From: CALBPI01 sp038529355
GTDB taxonomy: Bacteria; Pseudomonadota; Gammaproteobacteria; Steroidobacterales; Woeseiaceae
Assembly: GCA_038529355.1 (NCBI GenBank)
Contig: JBCBDU010000016.1
Location: 1-64,000 of the forward strand
Direction of reading: 5' to 3'
Length of the DNA stretch: 64,000 nt
Below, piece by piece: positions 43,658-52,547 of this stretch. How positions within the stretch are numbered: position 1 is the first letter of the stretch; each line of letters starts with the position of its first letter. Below the pieces are notes generated by a model that did no database searches, was not told the origin of the DNA, and worked only from the letters and a program-made list of their open reading frames with translations. The translations under genes and the position numbers were made by a program.

Positions 43658-46117
43658 ATGAGCGACCAATACGACTCCAGTAACATCAAAGTCCTTAAGG
43701 GGCTGGAAGCTGTCCGCAAGCGACCGGGCATGTATATCGGTGATACCGACGATGGCACCGGGTTGCACCACATGGTGTTCGAGGTCGTCGACAACTCTAT
43801 TGATGAGGCGCTTGCCGGTCATTGCAGCACCATCAACGTGGTTATTCATAACGACGGTTCGGTCAGTGTTTCTGACGACGGGCGCGGTATCCCGGTCGAT
43901 ATTCACCCCGAAGAGCAGCGCTCGGCAGCCGAAGTCATCATGACGGTGTTGCACGCTGGCGGTAAGTTTGATGACAACTCGTACAAGGTTTCCGGCGGTC
44001 TGCATGGCGTCGGCGTCTCGGTGGTTAATGCGCTGTCCGAAAAACTGACGATGACGATCCGCCGCGATGGCGGGTTACACCGTCAGACCTATCGTCTGGG
44101 TGAGCCGGAAGCGCCGCTGGAGCGCCTGCGTGACACCGACAAGAGCGGCACGCACATTCGGTTTTGGCCCAGTGCGGAGATTTTTGCCGACACCGAATAC
44201 CACTACGAAATCCTTGCCAAGCGATTGCGCGAGCTGTCGTTCCTGAATTCCGGTGTGCACATCGAGCTCAGTGATGAGCGCAGCGAACAGCGAGACATCT
44301 TCAAGTATGAGGGCGGTATCAAGGCCTTTGTCGAGCACCTGAACCGCAACAAATCGACCATTCATACCTCGGTGTTCTATGTAGAGACAGAGCGTGATGA
44401 CGTCACGGTCGAAGCGGCGATTCAATGGAATGATGGTTATGCAGAGAACATGTTCTGTTACACGAATAACATCCCGCAGCGCGATGGCGGCACGCATATG
44501 GCGGGGTTTCGCTCTGCACTGACACGTACTCTGAATACGTACATCGAAAAAGAAATCAACGCGAAGAAGGCTGGCGCCACACCGACTGGTGATGATGCGC
44601 GCGAAGGCATGACAGCGGTGCTGTCGGTCAAAGTGCCTGATCCGAAATTCTCTTCGCAGACCAAAGACAAACTCGTGTCGTCGGAAGTCAAAGGCATCGT
44701 CGAATCAGCGATGGGCGCGGCGCTTGAGGAGTTTCTGCTAGAAGATCCTCAGGCAGCGAAGTCTATTGTTGCCAAGATCATCGATGCGGCTCGGGCGCGC
44801 GAAGCAGCGCGCAAAGCACGCGAGATGACGCGCCGCAAAGGTGCGTTGGATATTGCCGGTTTGCCCGGCAAGTTGGCGGATTGCCAGGAAAAAGACCCGG
44901 CCAAGTCCGAATTGTTTCTGGTCGAGGGTGACTCCGCGGGTGGTTCTGCAAAGCAGGGTCGGGATCGTCGCACGCAAGCCATCTTGCCGCTGAAGGGTAA
45001 AATCCTGAATGTGGAAAAAGCGCGCTTCGATAAGATGCTTTCTTCGGCAGAAGTGGGAACCTTGATTACGGCACTCGGCACGGGTATCGGGCGTGATGAT
45101 TTTGATGTCAATAAGTTACGTTATCATCGCATCATTATCATGACCGATGCAGATGTCGATGGATCCCACATTCGTACACTTTTACTGACCTTTTTCTATC
45201 GCCAAATGCCAGAATTGGTTGAAGGTGGCTACGTTTATATAGCACAACCTCCACTTTACAAGGTAAAGCGTGGAAAACAGGAAATCTATGTAAAGGATGA
45301 TCAGGAGCTGAACAGCTATCTGCTGACCAGTGCGTTGGATGGTGCGGCATTGTCGGTAACCGACGGCGCCCCGGCGATGTCGTCAGAGAGTCTGGAGCGA
45401 CTGGCTTTCACCTACATGCAAGTTGAGACCGATATTGCTCGACTGGCGCAACGCTACGATGAACCGGTATTACGCACGCTGATGCAGCTGCCCGTCGTTA
45501 ACACCGATTGGCAAGCGGACGACGCCGAGCTTGCGACCTGGGTCGGTGCGTTGGATGCCAAAATGCCGAAACTCGACCCCACGGTGCGGTCACTGCATAA
45601 CGAAACAGCGAATTACACCGCTGCGCTGGCTGTTGCCAACGACGCAGCTGACGATGAGCCTGAGGCTGATGAAGCTAATTGGCATTTGGTGATCAGCAAA
45701 ACTCGCCATGGCGTCACTCACGACATCGTTGTGCCCGCGGAGTTTTTCCAACGCGGTGACTACACACGCATGGTCGAGTTTGGTGCCGAGACCCATGATT
45801 TGCTGACTGACACGGCGCTGGTATCGCGCGGCGACAAACAAGCGCCGGTAGTGAGTTTTGGCGGTGCCGTCGAATGGATTCTGAACGAAGCCAAACGCGG
45901 GCAATCCATTCAACGTTACAAAGGTCTTGGTGAGATGAACCCGGAACAGCTGTGGGACACAACGGTGAATCCCGAGACGCGCCGACTGATGCAGGTAAAA
46001 ATCGAGGACGCCATTCGTGCCGACGAGATCTTCACTACGCTGATGGGCGATCAAGTCGAGCCACGTCGCGAATTCATCGAACAAAACGCGCTGGCCGTCT
46101 CTAACCTCGACATTTAG
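43658..46117 (+). CDS. gyrB: DNA gyrase subunit B
   Basis: GyrB is the ATPase subunit of gyrase, which introduces negative supercoils. The 819-residue protein (E. coli 804) starts MSDQYDSSNIKVLKGLEAVR, with RKRPGMYIGDTDDGTGLHHM and GRGIPVDIHPEE in the GHKL ATPase domain. VEGDSAGGSAKQGRDRRTQA is the TOPRIM start, and QRYKGLGEMNPEQLWDTT is the C-terminal signature. The insertion typical of Gram-negative GyrB (about 560-735) is present. The ATG at 43658 follows a GAGGGGA ribosome-binding site. Confidence 0.98.
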   Translation: MSDQYDSSNIKVLKGLEAVRKRPGMYIGDTDDGTGLHHMVFEVVDNSIDEALAGHCSTINVVIHNDGSVSVSDDGRGIPVDIHPEEQRSAAEVIMTVLHAGGKFDDNSYKVSGGLHGVGVSVVNALSEKLTMTIRRDGGLHRQTYRLGEPEAPLERLRDTDKSGTHIRFWPSAEIFADTEYHYEILAKRLRELSFLNSGVHIELSDERSEQRDIFKYEGGIKAFVEHLNRNKSTIHTSVFYVETERDDVTVEAAIQWNDGYAENMFCYTNNIPQRDGGTHMAGFRSALTRTLNTYIEKEINAKKAGATPTGDDAREGMTAVLSVKVPDPKFSSQTKDKLVSSEVKGIVESAMGAALEEFLLEDPQAAKSIVAKIIDAARAREAARKAREMTRRKGALDIAGLPGKLADCQEKDPAKSELFLVEGDSAGGSAKQGRDRRTQAILPLKGKILNVEKARFDKMLSSAEVGTLITALGTGIGRDDFDVNKLRYHRIIIMTDADVDGSHIRTLLLTFFYRQMPELVEGGYVYIAQPPLYKVKRGKQEIYVKDDQELNSYLLTSALDGAALSVTDGAPAMSSESLERLAFTYMQVETDIARLAQRYDEPVLRTLMQLPVVNTDWQADDAELATWVGALDAKMPKLDPTVRSLHNETANYTAALAVANDAADDEPEADEANWHLVISKTRHGVTHDIVVPAEFFQRGDYTRMVEFGAETHDLLTDTALVSRGDKQAPVVSFGGAVEWILNEAKRGQSIQRYKGLGEMNPEQLWDTTVNPETRRLMQVKIEDAIRADEIFTTLMGDQVEPRREFIEQNALAVSNLDI

Positions 46118-46164
46118 CGTCGCGCCGCAAGGTGAGCGCGGCTTCTTGCTGTATCGGTTGTGAC

Positions 46165-46253
46165 CGAGGTCAAGCTCAAGCTCAAGCTCAAGCTCAAGGT
46201 TAAGGCCAAGGTTAAGGCCAAGGTTAAGGTTAAGGTCCGGTTGAGGTTGAGAT
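46165..46253. repeat. Tandem hexamer tract (CAAGCT / TTAAGG / CCAAGG units)
   Basis: About fifteen six-base units follow one another: four CAAGCT-type units, then alternating GTTAAG and GCCAAG units, then degenerate GGTTGA-type units. On the plus strand the frame starting at 46160 reads alternating hydrophobic and basic residues (VKLKLKLKLKVKAKVKAKVK and on). It lies 48 bases after the gyrB stop, between convergent gyrB and plsC. The frame has a GTG start without ribosome-binding site, so I do not call a gene. Confidence 0.85.
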
Positions 46254-46377
46254 CGAGGGCGTTCTCGCGGATTGGAACGGCCCGTGGTTGCACAGGTCTA
46301 GCTCGACGACCTGAAACTCTGGTTCGACGTCACCAGCATCATCTGCTGATATCGCACAGCAGCGTTCAGCAAGCCTA

Positions 46378-47115
46378 TTAGCTGCCTGCGCGTTCCAGAG
46401 ACTCGCGCCCTGGCATTTTCGCGATCTCCGCTTCGATCCACGCCTGCACCTCATTGGCAACAACGCGATAGTCTCGATCACCAACGACTACCGGCTCACC
46501 AATGACAAAACGCACCGTCCCGGGCCGCTTGCGAACCCCGCGGCGCGGCCAGAATACCCCCGCGTTGTGCGCAACAGGTACGATCAGGCGTTCACTTTCT
46601 GCGGCCAACGCAATGCCACTCATACCGTAGCGGCGCGTCTGTCCATGCCGGACTCGCGTGCCCTCAGGGAAAATCATCACATTGACGCCGCGCTGCAGCG
46701 CCGCCGTGCCCTGAGCGATGACCTGTTTGACCGCGTTGCGACCCCCACCACGATTGATCGCAATCGGTCGCAACAGTTTCAATGCCCAGCCGAAAATAGG
46801 TACCCACTGCAGTTCGCGCTTCAACACCCACGTCTGTTGCCCGACAAACAGAAATTCTGCGAGTGTTTCGTACGCCGACGAATGCTTGAGCAGGTACACC
46901 GCAGCCTCGTCGGGAATGTTTTCGCGACCGCGCACTTCGAATTCAATACCGCACAACAGGCGCGCGCTGCTGATGATCATCGATGCCCATGCTCTTGCGA
47001 TCGCAAAGCGCCGGTCATACCCAAACGGCCCCATGATAATGATGGCTAGCGCATAAAACGCGACGCTGAAAAACATCCAGAACGTGAACACCAACGATCC
47101 GATCCAACGCCACAT
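46378..47115 (-). CDS. plsC: 1-acylglycerol-3-phosphate O-acyltransferase (PlsC-like)
   Basis: PlsC acylates lysophosphatidic acid to phosphatidic acid at the inner membrane. The 245-residue protein has an N-terminal membrane segment (GSLVFTFWMFFSVAFYALAIIIMG), the catalytic motif as HSSAYE near residue 75 (HX4E in place of the usual HX4D) and the substrate-binding VMIFPEGTRVRHG. From memory, HX4E forms also occur in relatives. I use the ATG at 47115, one base after the gmhB stop codon. Gene order gyrB-plsC-gmhB-glyS is as in Pseudomonas. Confidence 0.88.
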   Translation of the reverse strand: MWRWIGSLVFTFWMFFSVAFYALAIIIMGPFGYDRRFAIARAWASMIISSARLLCGIEFEVRGRENIPDEAAVYLLKHSSAYETLAEFLFVGQQTWVLKRELQWVPIFGWALKLLRPIAINRGGGRNAVKQVIAQGTAALQRGVNVMIFPEGTRVRHGQTRRYGMSGIALAAESERLIVPVAHNAGVFWPRRGVRKRPGTVRFVIGEPVVVGDRDYRVVANEVQAWIEAEIAKMPGRESLERAGS

Positions 47116-47116
47116 G

Positions 47117-47689
47117 CTAGTAACCACCCAGCAATTGCTTCGCCGCATCGGCCAGATCCGTTGCGTGATTGACGCGGGGCCACCACGCAGTAGGTTTGTG
47201 GCCGAGCTCTTGCGCTGTATGCACGCCGTTGCCGGTGGCAACTAGCCATAGCTCGCAACCCGCATCCGCTCCCGCTTGCAGGTCGCGTGCCGAATCGCCA
47301 ATTAACACGGCCTCGCTCAACGGTCGCTCGACCCGGCGGGACAGACGTCGGAGCAACCCGGTTCGCGGCTTACGACACACGCAATCATCATCTGGGGTGT
47401 GCGGGCAGAACGCGATCTCGTTGACACGGCCGCCCTGTTGCGCCACCAGCCTTCGCAATTTGCGATGCATGCGGTAAACGGTGTCGCGTGAAAAAAACCC
47501 GCGGCCGATTCCCGATTGGTTCGTCGCAACCGTCACGACGATACCCGCGCGGCTAAGCGCTGCCAGTGCCTCGATACTGCCATCGATCGGTCGCCACTGC
47601 GAAACGCTGCGAATGTAATCATCGCTATCTCGATTGATGACCCCATCCCGATCGACGATGACCCATTTGCCGGTACGCGCTGCGCTCAA
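47117..47689 (-). CDS. gmhB: D-glycero-beta-D-manno-heptose 1,7-bisphosphate 7-phosphatase
   Basis: GmhB removes the 7-phosphate on the way to ADP-heptose for the LPS inner core. The 190-residue HAD-family protein has VDRDGVINRD (nucleophile Asp and acid Asp), TNQSGIGRG, a zinc-binding set CPHTPDDDCVCRKP and IGDSARDLQAG. The only start codon that keeps the first strand is TTG at 47689, which overlaps the glyS stop codon as TTGA, so translation is probably coupled. It is followed by plsC. Confidence 0.92.
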   Translation of the reverse strand: MSAARTGKWVIVDRDGVINRDSDDYIRSVSQWRPIDGSIEALAALSRAGIVVTVATNQSGIGRGFFSRDTVYRMHRKLRRLVAQQGGRVNEIAFCPHTPDDDCVCRKPRTGLLRRLSRRVERPLSEAVLIGDSARDLQAGADAGCELWLVATGNGVHTAQELGHKPTAWWPRVNHATDLADAAKQLLGGY

Positions 47690-49785
47690 TGCGTTGCGCT
47701 CGCCAATTCGGAAATGTCGGCAACTTCGAGAAACAACTCACGCACGCTCGTTAGTAGCGCCAGCCGATTCGTCCGCACCGCGCGATCGTCGGCCATGACC
47801 ATGACGTCATCGAAGAATCGGTCGATAACATCGCGCAGCTGCGCCAACCGTTCCAGCGCACCGGTGTAATTGTCGGCAGCCATCAACGGCGCGATGTCCT
47901 TCTCGGCGTTGCGCGATTCGTCGTACAACGTGCGCTCTGCCCCAGCCGTCAGCATCGACGCATCAACGATTCTGGGTAGCGCTTCATCGGCACTGCGCAG
48001 CAGATTACCGATACGTTTGTTGGCCGCTGCCAATGCACCCGCTTCAGGTCTCTGCACAAAAGCGGCAACCGCGTGCAGGCGCTGATCGAAGTCAACCAGC
48101 GTGGCAGGGTTACGCACCAACACAGCATCAAACAGATCGCCGCGCTCAGCTGTGACGCTGTTGCGATAATGACTGCGTGCTCGTTCGTGGGCGAACGCCA
48201 ACAACTCAGTCTCAACGGTTGCAGCGTCGCCGACTTCAACCGGCTGCAATTGCATCGCTAACCCGAAAATATTCTGCAATGAAATCGCCAGCCCGCCTTC
48301 GATCAACACCCGTATCAATCCTAGTGCTGCGCGGCGCAATCCGAACGGGTCACGATTACCCGTCGGTTTTTTGCCAATCGCGAAAATACCGGCCAGCGTA
48401 TCGATGCGATCCGCCGCCGACAAAACCTGGCCGACCAGCGTCGGCGGAATGTCGTCACCCGCAAAGGCAGGTTGATACTGACTGCGAATCGCGCTGACTA
48501 CGGCCTCGTCGACACCATCATGCGCTGCGTAGTACGCACCCATGATGCCCTGCAACTCGGGAAACTCGCCGACCATGTCGGTCACCAAATCACAGCGCGC
48601 CAACTGGCTGGCCTGAGTTACCTCGGCCGCATCGATCCCCAAAGCCTCACAGATCGCGATCGCGATGGCCGACACGCGGGCGACCTTGTCGCTGATTGAG
48701 CCCAACGCCTGCTGATACACGATGGCATCGAGCCGCTTGCCATGCTCGGCCAACGTTCTCTTACGATCGTTGTTCCAGAAAAACTCGGCATCCGCCAGTC
48801 GCGGTGCGATCACGCGCTCATTGCCGCGGCGCACTTCGCCTGGCTCGCGGCTGGCAATGTTCGCCACTGTGATGAATGCCGCCATCGGACGACCGTCATC
48901 AGCAACGACTGGAAAATAGCGTTGATGGACTTTCAACGTCGAGGTGAGCACCTCAACCGGCAACTCGAGGAAGCGCTCGTCAAATGCACCGGTAATCGCA
49001 ACCGGCCAGTCGCACAACGCCGTGATCTCCTCCAGCAACCCCGCATCGTATTCGACGCTACCGCCCGCCGCTGTCGCTGCAGCATTGACGGCGTCCTCAA
49101 CGACGCGGCGCCGCGCGGCAAAATCGGCGATCACAAAACGCTCGTGCAACGCCTCCACGTAGTCGCGCGGATGCGCAATGTCGAACCAATCATTGGCATG
49201 AAAGCGATGCCCGCGTGAGGCGCGTGCGGCGCGCACACCCAGCACCGAGCACGGAACGACATCAGTGCCGTGCAACATGACGACCCAGTGCACCGGACGC
49301 ACAAACGCTGCGGTGCTATCGCCCCAGCGCATCCGGCGAGGGATCGGCAGCGCGTTTAATGCGCCCTCAACAATTTCGCCGAGCAAATCAGTGGTCGCTG
49401 CGCCCTTTCTGACGGTGCTAAACCGTAGCCAGCTACCTTTGTCCGTTTCTTCGCGTTGCAGATCGTCAACGTTCACGCCGTTCTTTTTCGCAAACGCTTC
49501 TGCGGCGCGCGTAGGTTTGCCATCATCGTCAAAGGCAACGCTGACCGGAGGCCCACGAAGCTCGACGGCCTCATCGGGTTGGCGTATCGCCAGTGCGCCG
49601 ATGCGTAGTGCCAGGCGCCTCGGTGCGGCAAACGCTTCGATACCATCGAAGTTCAGGTTCGCTGTTTCGAGCGCGGTGCGTACGTTGTCGACGAAGGCGG
49701 CCGACAACGCCGGCATGGCCTTGGGCGGCAACTCTTCCATGCCGATCTCAATCAGGCAGTCTTCGCTGTGCGTGGATTCAGTCAT
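47686..49785 (-). CDS. glyS: Glycine--tRNA ligase subunit beta
   Basis: GlyS is the large subunit of the alpha2beta2 bacterial glycyl-tRNA synthetase. The 699-residue protein (E. coli 689) starts CLIEIGMEELPPKAMPAL, the family N-terminus, and shows GRRRMRWGDS-like PRRMRWGDSTAAFVRP, DWPVAITGAFDERFL, LPVEVLTSTLKVHQRYF and NRDPFGLRRAALGLIR. The C-terminal DALR-type domain includes FFDDVMVMADDRAVRTNRLA. The start is an ATG, five bases after the glyQ stop. Confidence 0.97.
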   Translation of the reverse strand: MTESTHSEDCLIEIGMEELPPKAMPALSAAFVDNVRTALETANLNFDGIEAFAAPRRLALRIGALAIRQPDEAVELRGPPVSVAFDDDGKPTRAAEAFAKKNGVNVDDLQREETDKGSWLRFSTVRKGAATTDLLGEIVEGALNALPIPRRMRWGDSTAAFVRPVHWVVMLHGTDVVPCSVLGVRAARASRGHRFHANDWFDIAHPRDYVEALHERFVIADFAARRRVVEDAVNAAATAAGGSVEYDAGLLEEITALCDWPVAITGAFDERFLELPVEVLTSTLKVHQRYFPVVADDGRPMAAFITVANIASREPGEVRRGNERVIAPRLADAEFFWNNDRKRTLAEHGKRLDAIVYQQALGSISDKVARVSAIAIAICEALGIDAAEVTQASQLARCDLVTDMVGEFPELQGIMGAYYAAHDGVDEAVVSAIRSQYQPAFAGDDIPPTLVGQVLSAADRIDTLAGIFAIGKKPTGNRDPFGLRRAALGLIRVLIEGGLAISLQNIFGLAMQLQPVEVGDAATVETELLAFAHERARSHYRNSVTAERGDLFDAVLVRNPATLVDFDQRLHAVAAFVQRPEAGALAAANKRIGNLLRSADEALPRIVDASMLTAGAERTLYDESRNAEKDIAPLMAADNYTGALERLAQLRDVIDRFFDDVMVMADDRAVRTNRLALLTSVRELFLEVADISELASATH

Positions 49786-49790
49786 TGTTG

Positions 49791-50717
49791 TTATCCGGCT
49801 TTCCTGACGCTGTCGACCATCGGGAAGCCGGCGGCTTCCCGACGCTCGTAGTACAACGTTGCAACAGCGCGCGCCATGGCACGCACACGCAGGATGTAGC
49901 CCTGTCGTTCGGTCACGGAAATCGCCTGCCGTGCATCGAGGATGTTGAACGTATGCGAGGCGATTAGCACTTGCTCGTAAGCCGGTAACGGCAGACCTGC
50001 AGCAACGAGGCGCTCGCAGTCGCTCTCGGCCTGATCAAAAGCGCCGAACGCTGCTGCGGTATCGGCGTGCTCAAAATGGTAGGCGGATTGTTCGACCTCG
50101 TTTTGATGAAAAACATCGCCATAGGTGATGCGGCCGAGCGGTCCATCGGTCCAGACGATATCGAAGATACTCTCGACGTTTTGCAGGTACATCGCGATGC
50201 GCTCAAGACCATAGGTGATTTCGCCGGTGACCGGTTTGCACTCCAATCCGCCAGCTTGCTGGAAGTAGGTGAATTGCGTCACCTCCATGCCGTTAAGCCA
50301 CACTTCCCAGCCGAGTCCCCACGCACCAAGCGTTGGCGACTCCCAGTTGTCCTCAACAAACCGCACATCGTGCACCAGCGGATCAATGCCAAGGGCGCGC
50401 AACGAATCCAGATACAGCTCCTGAATATTGTCGGGTGATGGTTTGATGACGACCTGATACTGATAATAGTGCTGCAGGCGAAACGGATTATCGCCGTAGC
50501 GGCCGTCGGTCGGTCGCCGGCACGGCTGCACATATGCGGCGCTCCAAGGCTCCGGACCGATGGCTCGCAAAAACGTTGCCGGGTGGAATGTACCGGCGCC
50601 GACCGGCAGGTCGATCGGTTGCTGAATGACGCAGCCGCAATCGGCCCAGTAATTTTGCAGCCGGAGAATCAGATCCTGAAATGTTGCAGGGGTCTTGGCT
50701 GCTTGCGGGTTATTCAT
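49791..50717 (-). CDS. glyQ: Glycine--tRNA ligase subunit alpha
   Basis: GlyQ holds the active site for glycine activation. The 308-residue protein (E. coli 303) has TFQDLILRLQNYWADCGCVI, the conserved QPIDLPVGAGTFHPATFLRA, YVQPCRRPTDGRYGDNPFRL and GLGWEVWLNGMEVTQFTYFQ. The start is an ATG. It heads the glyQ-glyS-gmhB-plsC unit and is divergent from glnA. Confidence 0.98.
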   Translation of the reverse strand: MNNPQAAKTPATFQDLILRLQNYWADCGCVIQQPIDLPVGAGTFHPATFLRAIGPEPWSAAYVQPCRRPTDGRYGDNPFRLQHYYQYQVVIKPSPDNIQELYLDSLRALGIDPLVHDVRFVEDNWESPTLGAWGLGWEVWLNGMEVTQFTYFQQAGGLECKPVTGEITYGLERIAMYLQNVESIFDIVWTDGPLGRITYGDVFHQNEVEQSAYHFEHADTAAAFGAFDQAESDCERLVAAGLPLPAYEQVLIASHTFNILDARQAISVTERQGYILRVRAMARAVATLYYERREAAGFPMVDSVRKAG

Positions 50718-50832
50718 AACCGGAAAAACTCATGTGCGTGCGCGCGTGAATCTCGCGATTCTGCGCAAACGGCGCAGTATAGCGGTTTGGGTGCCCGATG
50801 CCGATGTTCCGCGTAGCTAATTGAAGCTGTCC

Positions 50833-50849
50833 TGCACCGCGACAGTGCG
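50833..50849. promoter_or_regulatory. Second, weaker NtrC enhancer site upstream of glnA
   Basis: TGCACCGCGACAGTGCG matches the NtrC consensus TGCACC-N5-GGTGCA with two mismatches in its right half. Its centre is 31 bases from that of the strong site, three helical turns, as in E. coli glnA. Confidence 0.65.
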
Positions 50850-50863
50850 CCGAACAGGCTATA

Positions 50864-50880
50864 TGCACTAATATGGTGCA
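50864..50880. promoter_or_regulatory. NtrC enhancer site upstream of glnA
   Basis: TGCACTAATATGGTGCA is a near-perfect NtrC binding palindrome (consensus TGCACC-N5-GGTGCA, one mismatch). Its centre lies about 70 bases upstream of the sigma54 -24 element, a normal enhancer distance. Confidence 0.88.
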
Positions 50881-50941
50881 TGCGCATCGAACCCTTTTAT
50901 TCAAATCGCTTTTTAATCAATGAGTTGAGGCAACCTCAGAG

Positions 50942-50957
50942 TGGCACGCAAAGTGCA
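50942..50957 (+). promoter_or_regulatory. Sigma54 promoter of glnA
   Basis: TGGCACGCAAAGTGCA fits the -24/-12 consensus TGGCAC-N5-TTGCA with one mismatch; GG and GC are 12 bases apart. Transcription should start near 50968, about 100 bases before the glnA ATG. Two NtrC sites lie upstream. Confidence 0.85.
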
Positions 50958-51068
50958 CTAGAATAGCGCATAGGTGATCGCTGGCGATTGCCGGCACACA
51001 CGGCGGCGCTCCAAACCACGCGTCGTCGGATGTTTTACATTCATTTTGATCCGGACGGGAGAAACCGT

Positions 51069-52478
51069 ATGAGCAGCGCTGACGTACTCAGCATGATTAA
51101 AGAGCACGACGTTAAATTCGTGGATTTTCGCTTCACTGATACCAAAGGCAAGGAGCAGCACGTCACGGTGCCGGCTCACACGATCGACGACGACCTCTTT
51201 GAAGATGGCAAGATGTTCGATGGTTCCTCAATCGCCGGTTGGAAAGGCATCAACGAATCCGACATGATTTTGATGCCGGACGCGGATACCGCTGTGGTTG
51301 ATGTGTTCTCGGAAGAAACCACGATGAACCTGCGATGCGACGTCGTCGAGCCGTCGACGATGCAAGGCTACGAGCGTGATCCGCGCTCGCTGGCGCATCG
51401 CGCTGAGGCGTATCTGCAATCCACCGGTATCGCTGACACCGCGTACTTCGGACCGGAAAACGAATTTTTCGTCTTTGACGACGTGCGTTTCGATGACAGC
51501 GTGGAAGGTGCGTTCTACAAGATCAACTCAGTTGAGGGTTGCTGGAACAGCGGCGCGGAAATGGACGGTGGCAACTACGGCCATCGCCCGGGCATGAAAG
51601 GCGGCTACTTCCCGGTACCACCGGTCGATTCACTGCATGACCTGCGTTCTGCCATGTGTCTGGCGCTCGAAGAGATGGGCGTCGAAACCGAAGTGCATCA
51701 CCATGAAGTGGCGACAGCAGGACAGTGTGAAATCGGCGCAAAATTCAACACGCTGGTAAAGAAAGCCGATGAAGTCCAGATTCTGAAGTACGTGGTACAG
51801 AACGTCGCGCACAGCTACGGCAAAACCGCGACCTTTATGCCGAAACCGCTGGTCGGCGATAACGGTAACGGCATGCACGTGCATCAGTCGTTGTCGAAAG
51901 GTGGCGAAAACCTGTTCACCGGTGATGCCTACGGTGGTCTTTCGGAAACCGCGCTGTTCTACATCGGCGGTATCCTGAAACACGCCAAAGCCATCAACGC
52001 GTTCGCTAACCCGGCGACCAATAGCTACAAGCGTCTCGTACCAGGTTTCGAGGCACCGACGATTCTTGCCTACTCGGCGCGCAACCGCTCGGCGTCCATC
52101 CGCATTCCGTTCATCTCCAATCCGAAAGGCCGCCGCATCGAAGTGCGCTTTGGCGATTCGATGGCGAACCCGTACTTTGCGTTCTCAGCGATGATGATGG
52201 CCGGCCTGGACGGCATCAAGAACAAGATCCACCCGGGCGATCCGGCTGACAAGGATCTGTACGATCTGCCGCCGGAAGAAGAGGCGCAACTCAATCACGT
52301 CGCGTTCTCGCTGGAGGAAGCGCTGATCGCGCTGGATCAGGACCGTGAATTCCTGATGGCCGGTGATGTGTTCACAAAAGACCTGATCGACGGCTATATC
52401 GACCTGAAAATGGAAGAAGTAACGCGATTGCGTATGGCTACACATCCGGTTGAATTTGACATGTATTACAGCCTGTAA
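51069..52478 (+). CDS. glnA: Glutamine synthetase, type I
   Basis: GlnA makes glutamine from glutamate and ammonia with ATP, the centre of ammonium assimilation. The 469-residue protein equals E. coli in length. It has VDFRFTDTKGKEQHVT, FDGSSIAGWKGINESDM, the ATP-binding KPLVGDNGNGMHVHQS and RIPFISNPKGRRIEVRFGD. The adenylylation site is Tyr398 in DLYDLPPEE, so GlnE control is likely. The ATG at 51069 has GGGAGA upstream. Transcription is probably sigma54- and NtrC-dependent, see the sites at 50833-50957. Confidence 0.98.
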   Translation: MSSADVLSMIKEHDVKFVDFRFTDTKGKEQHVTVPAHTIDDDLFEDGKMFDGSSIAGWKGINESDMILMPDADTAVVDVFSEETTMNLRCDVVEPSTMQGYERDPRSLAHRAEAYLQSTGIADTAYFGPENEFFVFDDVRFDDSVEGAFYKINSVEGCWNSGAEMDGGNYGHRPGMKGGYFPVPPVDSLHDLRSAMCLALEEMGVETEVHHHEVATAGQCEIGAKFNTLVKKADEVQILKYVVQNVAHSYGKTATFMPKPLVGDNGNGMHVHQSLSKGGENLFTGDAYGGLSETALFYIGGILKHAKAINAFANPATNSYKRLVPGFEAPTILAYSARNRSASIRIPFISNPKGRRIEVRFGDSMANPYFAFSAMMMAGLDGIKNKIHPGDPADKDLYDLPPEEEAQLNHVAFSLEEALIALDQDREFLMAGDVFTKDLIDGYIDLKMEEVTRLRMATHPVEFDMYYSL

Positions 52479-52489
52479 GTGCCTGATCG

Positions 52490-52516
52490 ACTAGTGCCCG
52501 TGCTGCGGGCACTGGT
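52490..52516. terminator. Strong hairpin after glnA
   Basis: Eleven bases (52490-52500) pair with 52506-52516 around a five-base loop, with one G-T pair. It lies 11 bases after the glnA stop codon. No T-tract follows, so it may be a Rho-assisted terminator or a stabilising 3' structure separating glnA from glnLG expression. Confidence 0.6.
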
Positions 52517-52547
52517 CGCATCATCCAGACCACGCTATGCTTGAAAC

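Noticed and set aside
46165..46253. Possible CRISPR array
   Set aside because: The units are six bases long with no unique spacers, so it is a simple tandem repeat.
46160..46381. 73-residue frame through the hexamer tract
   Set aside because: GTG start without Shine-Dalgarno and a C-terminal part without any familiar pattern. The repeat itself creates the open frame. Kept as a repeat and as a finding, not as a gene.
50718..51068. Possible small gene between glyQ and glnA
   Set aside because: Only short frames occur, and the region is explained by the glnA control sites and leader.
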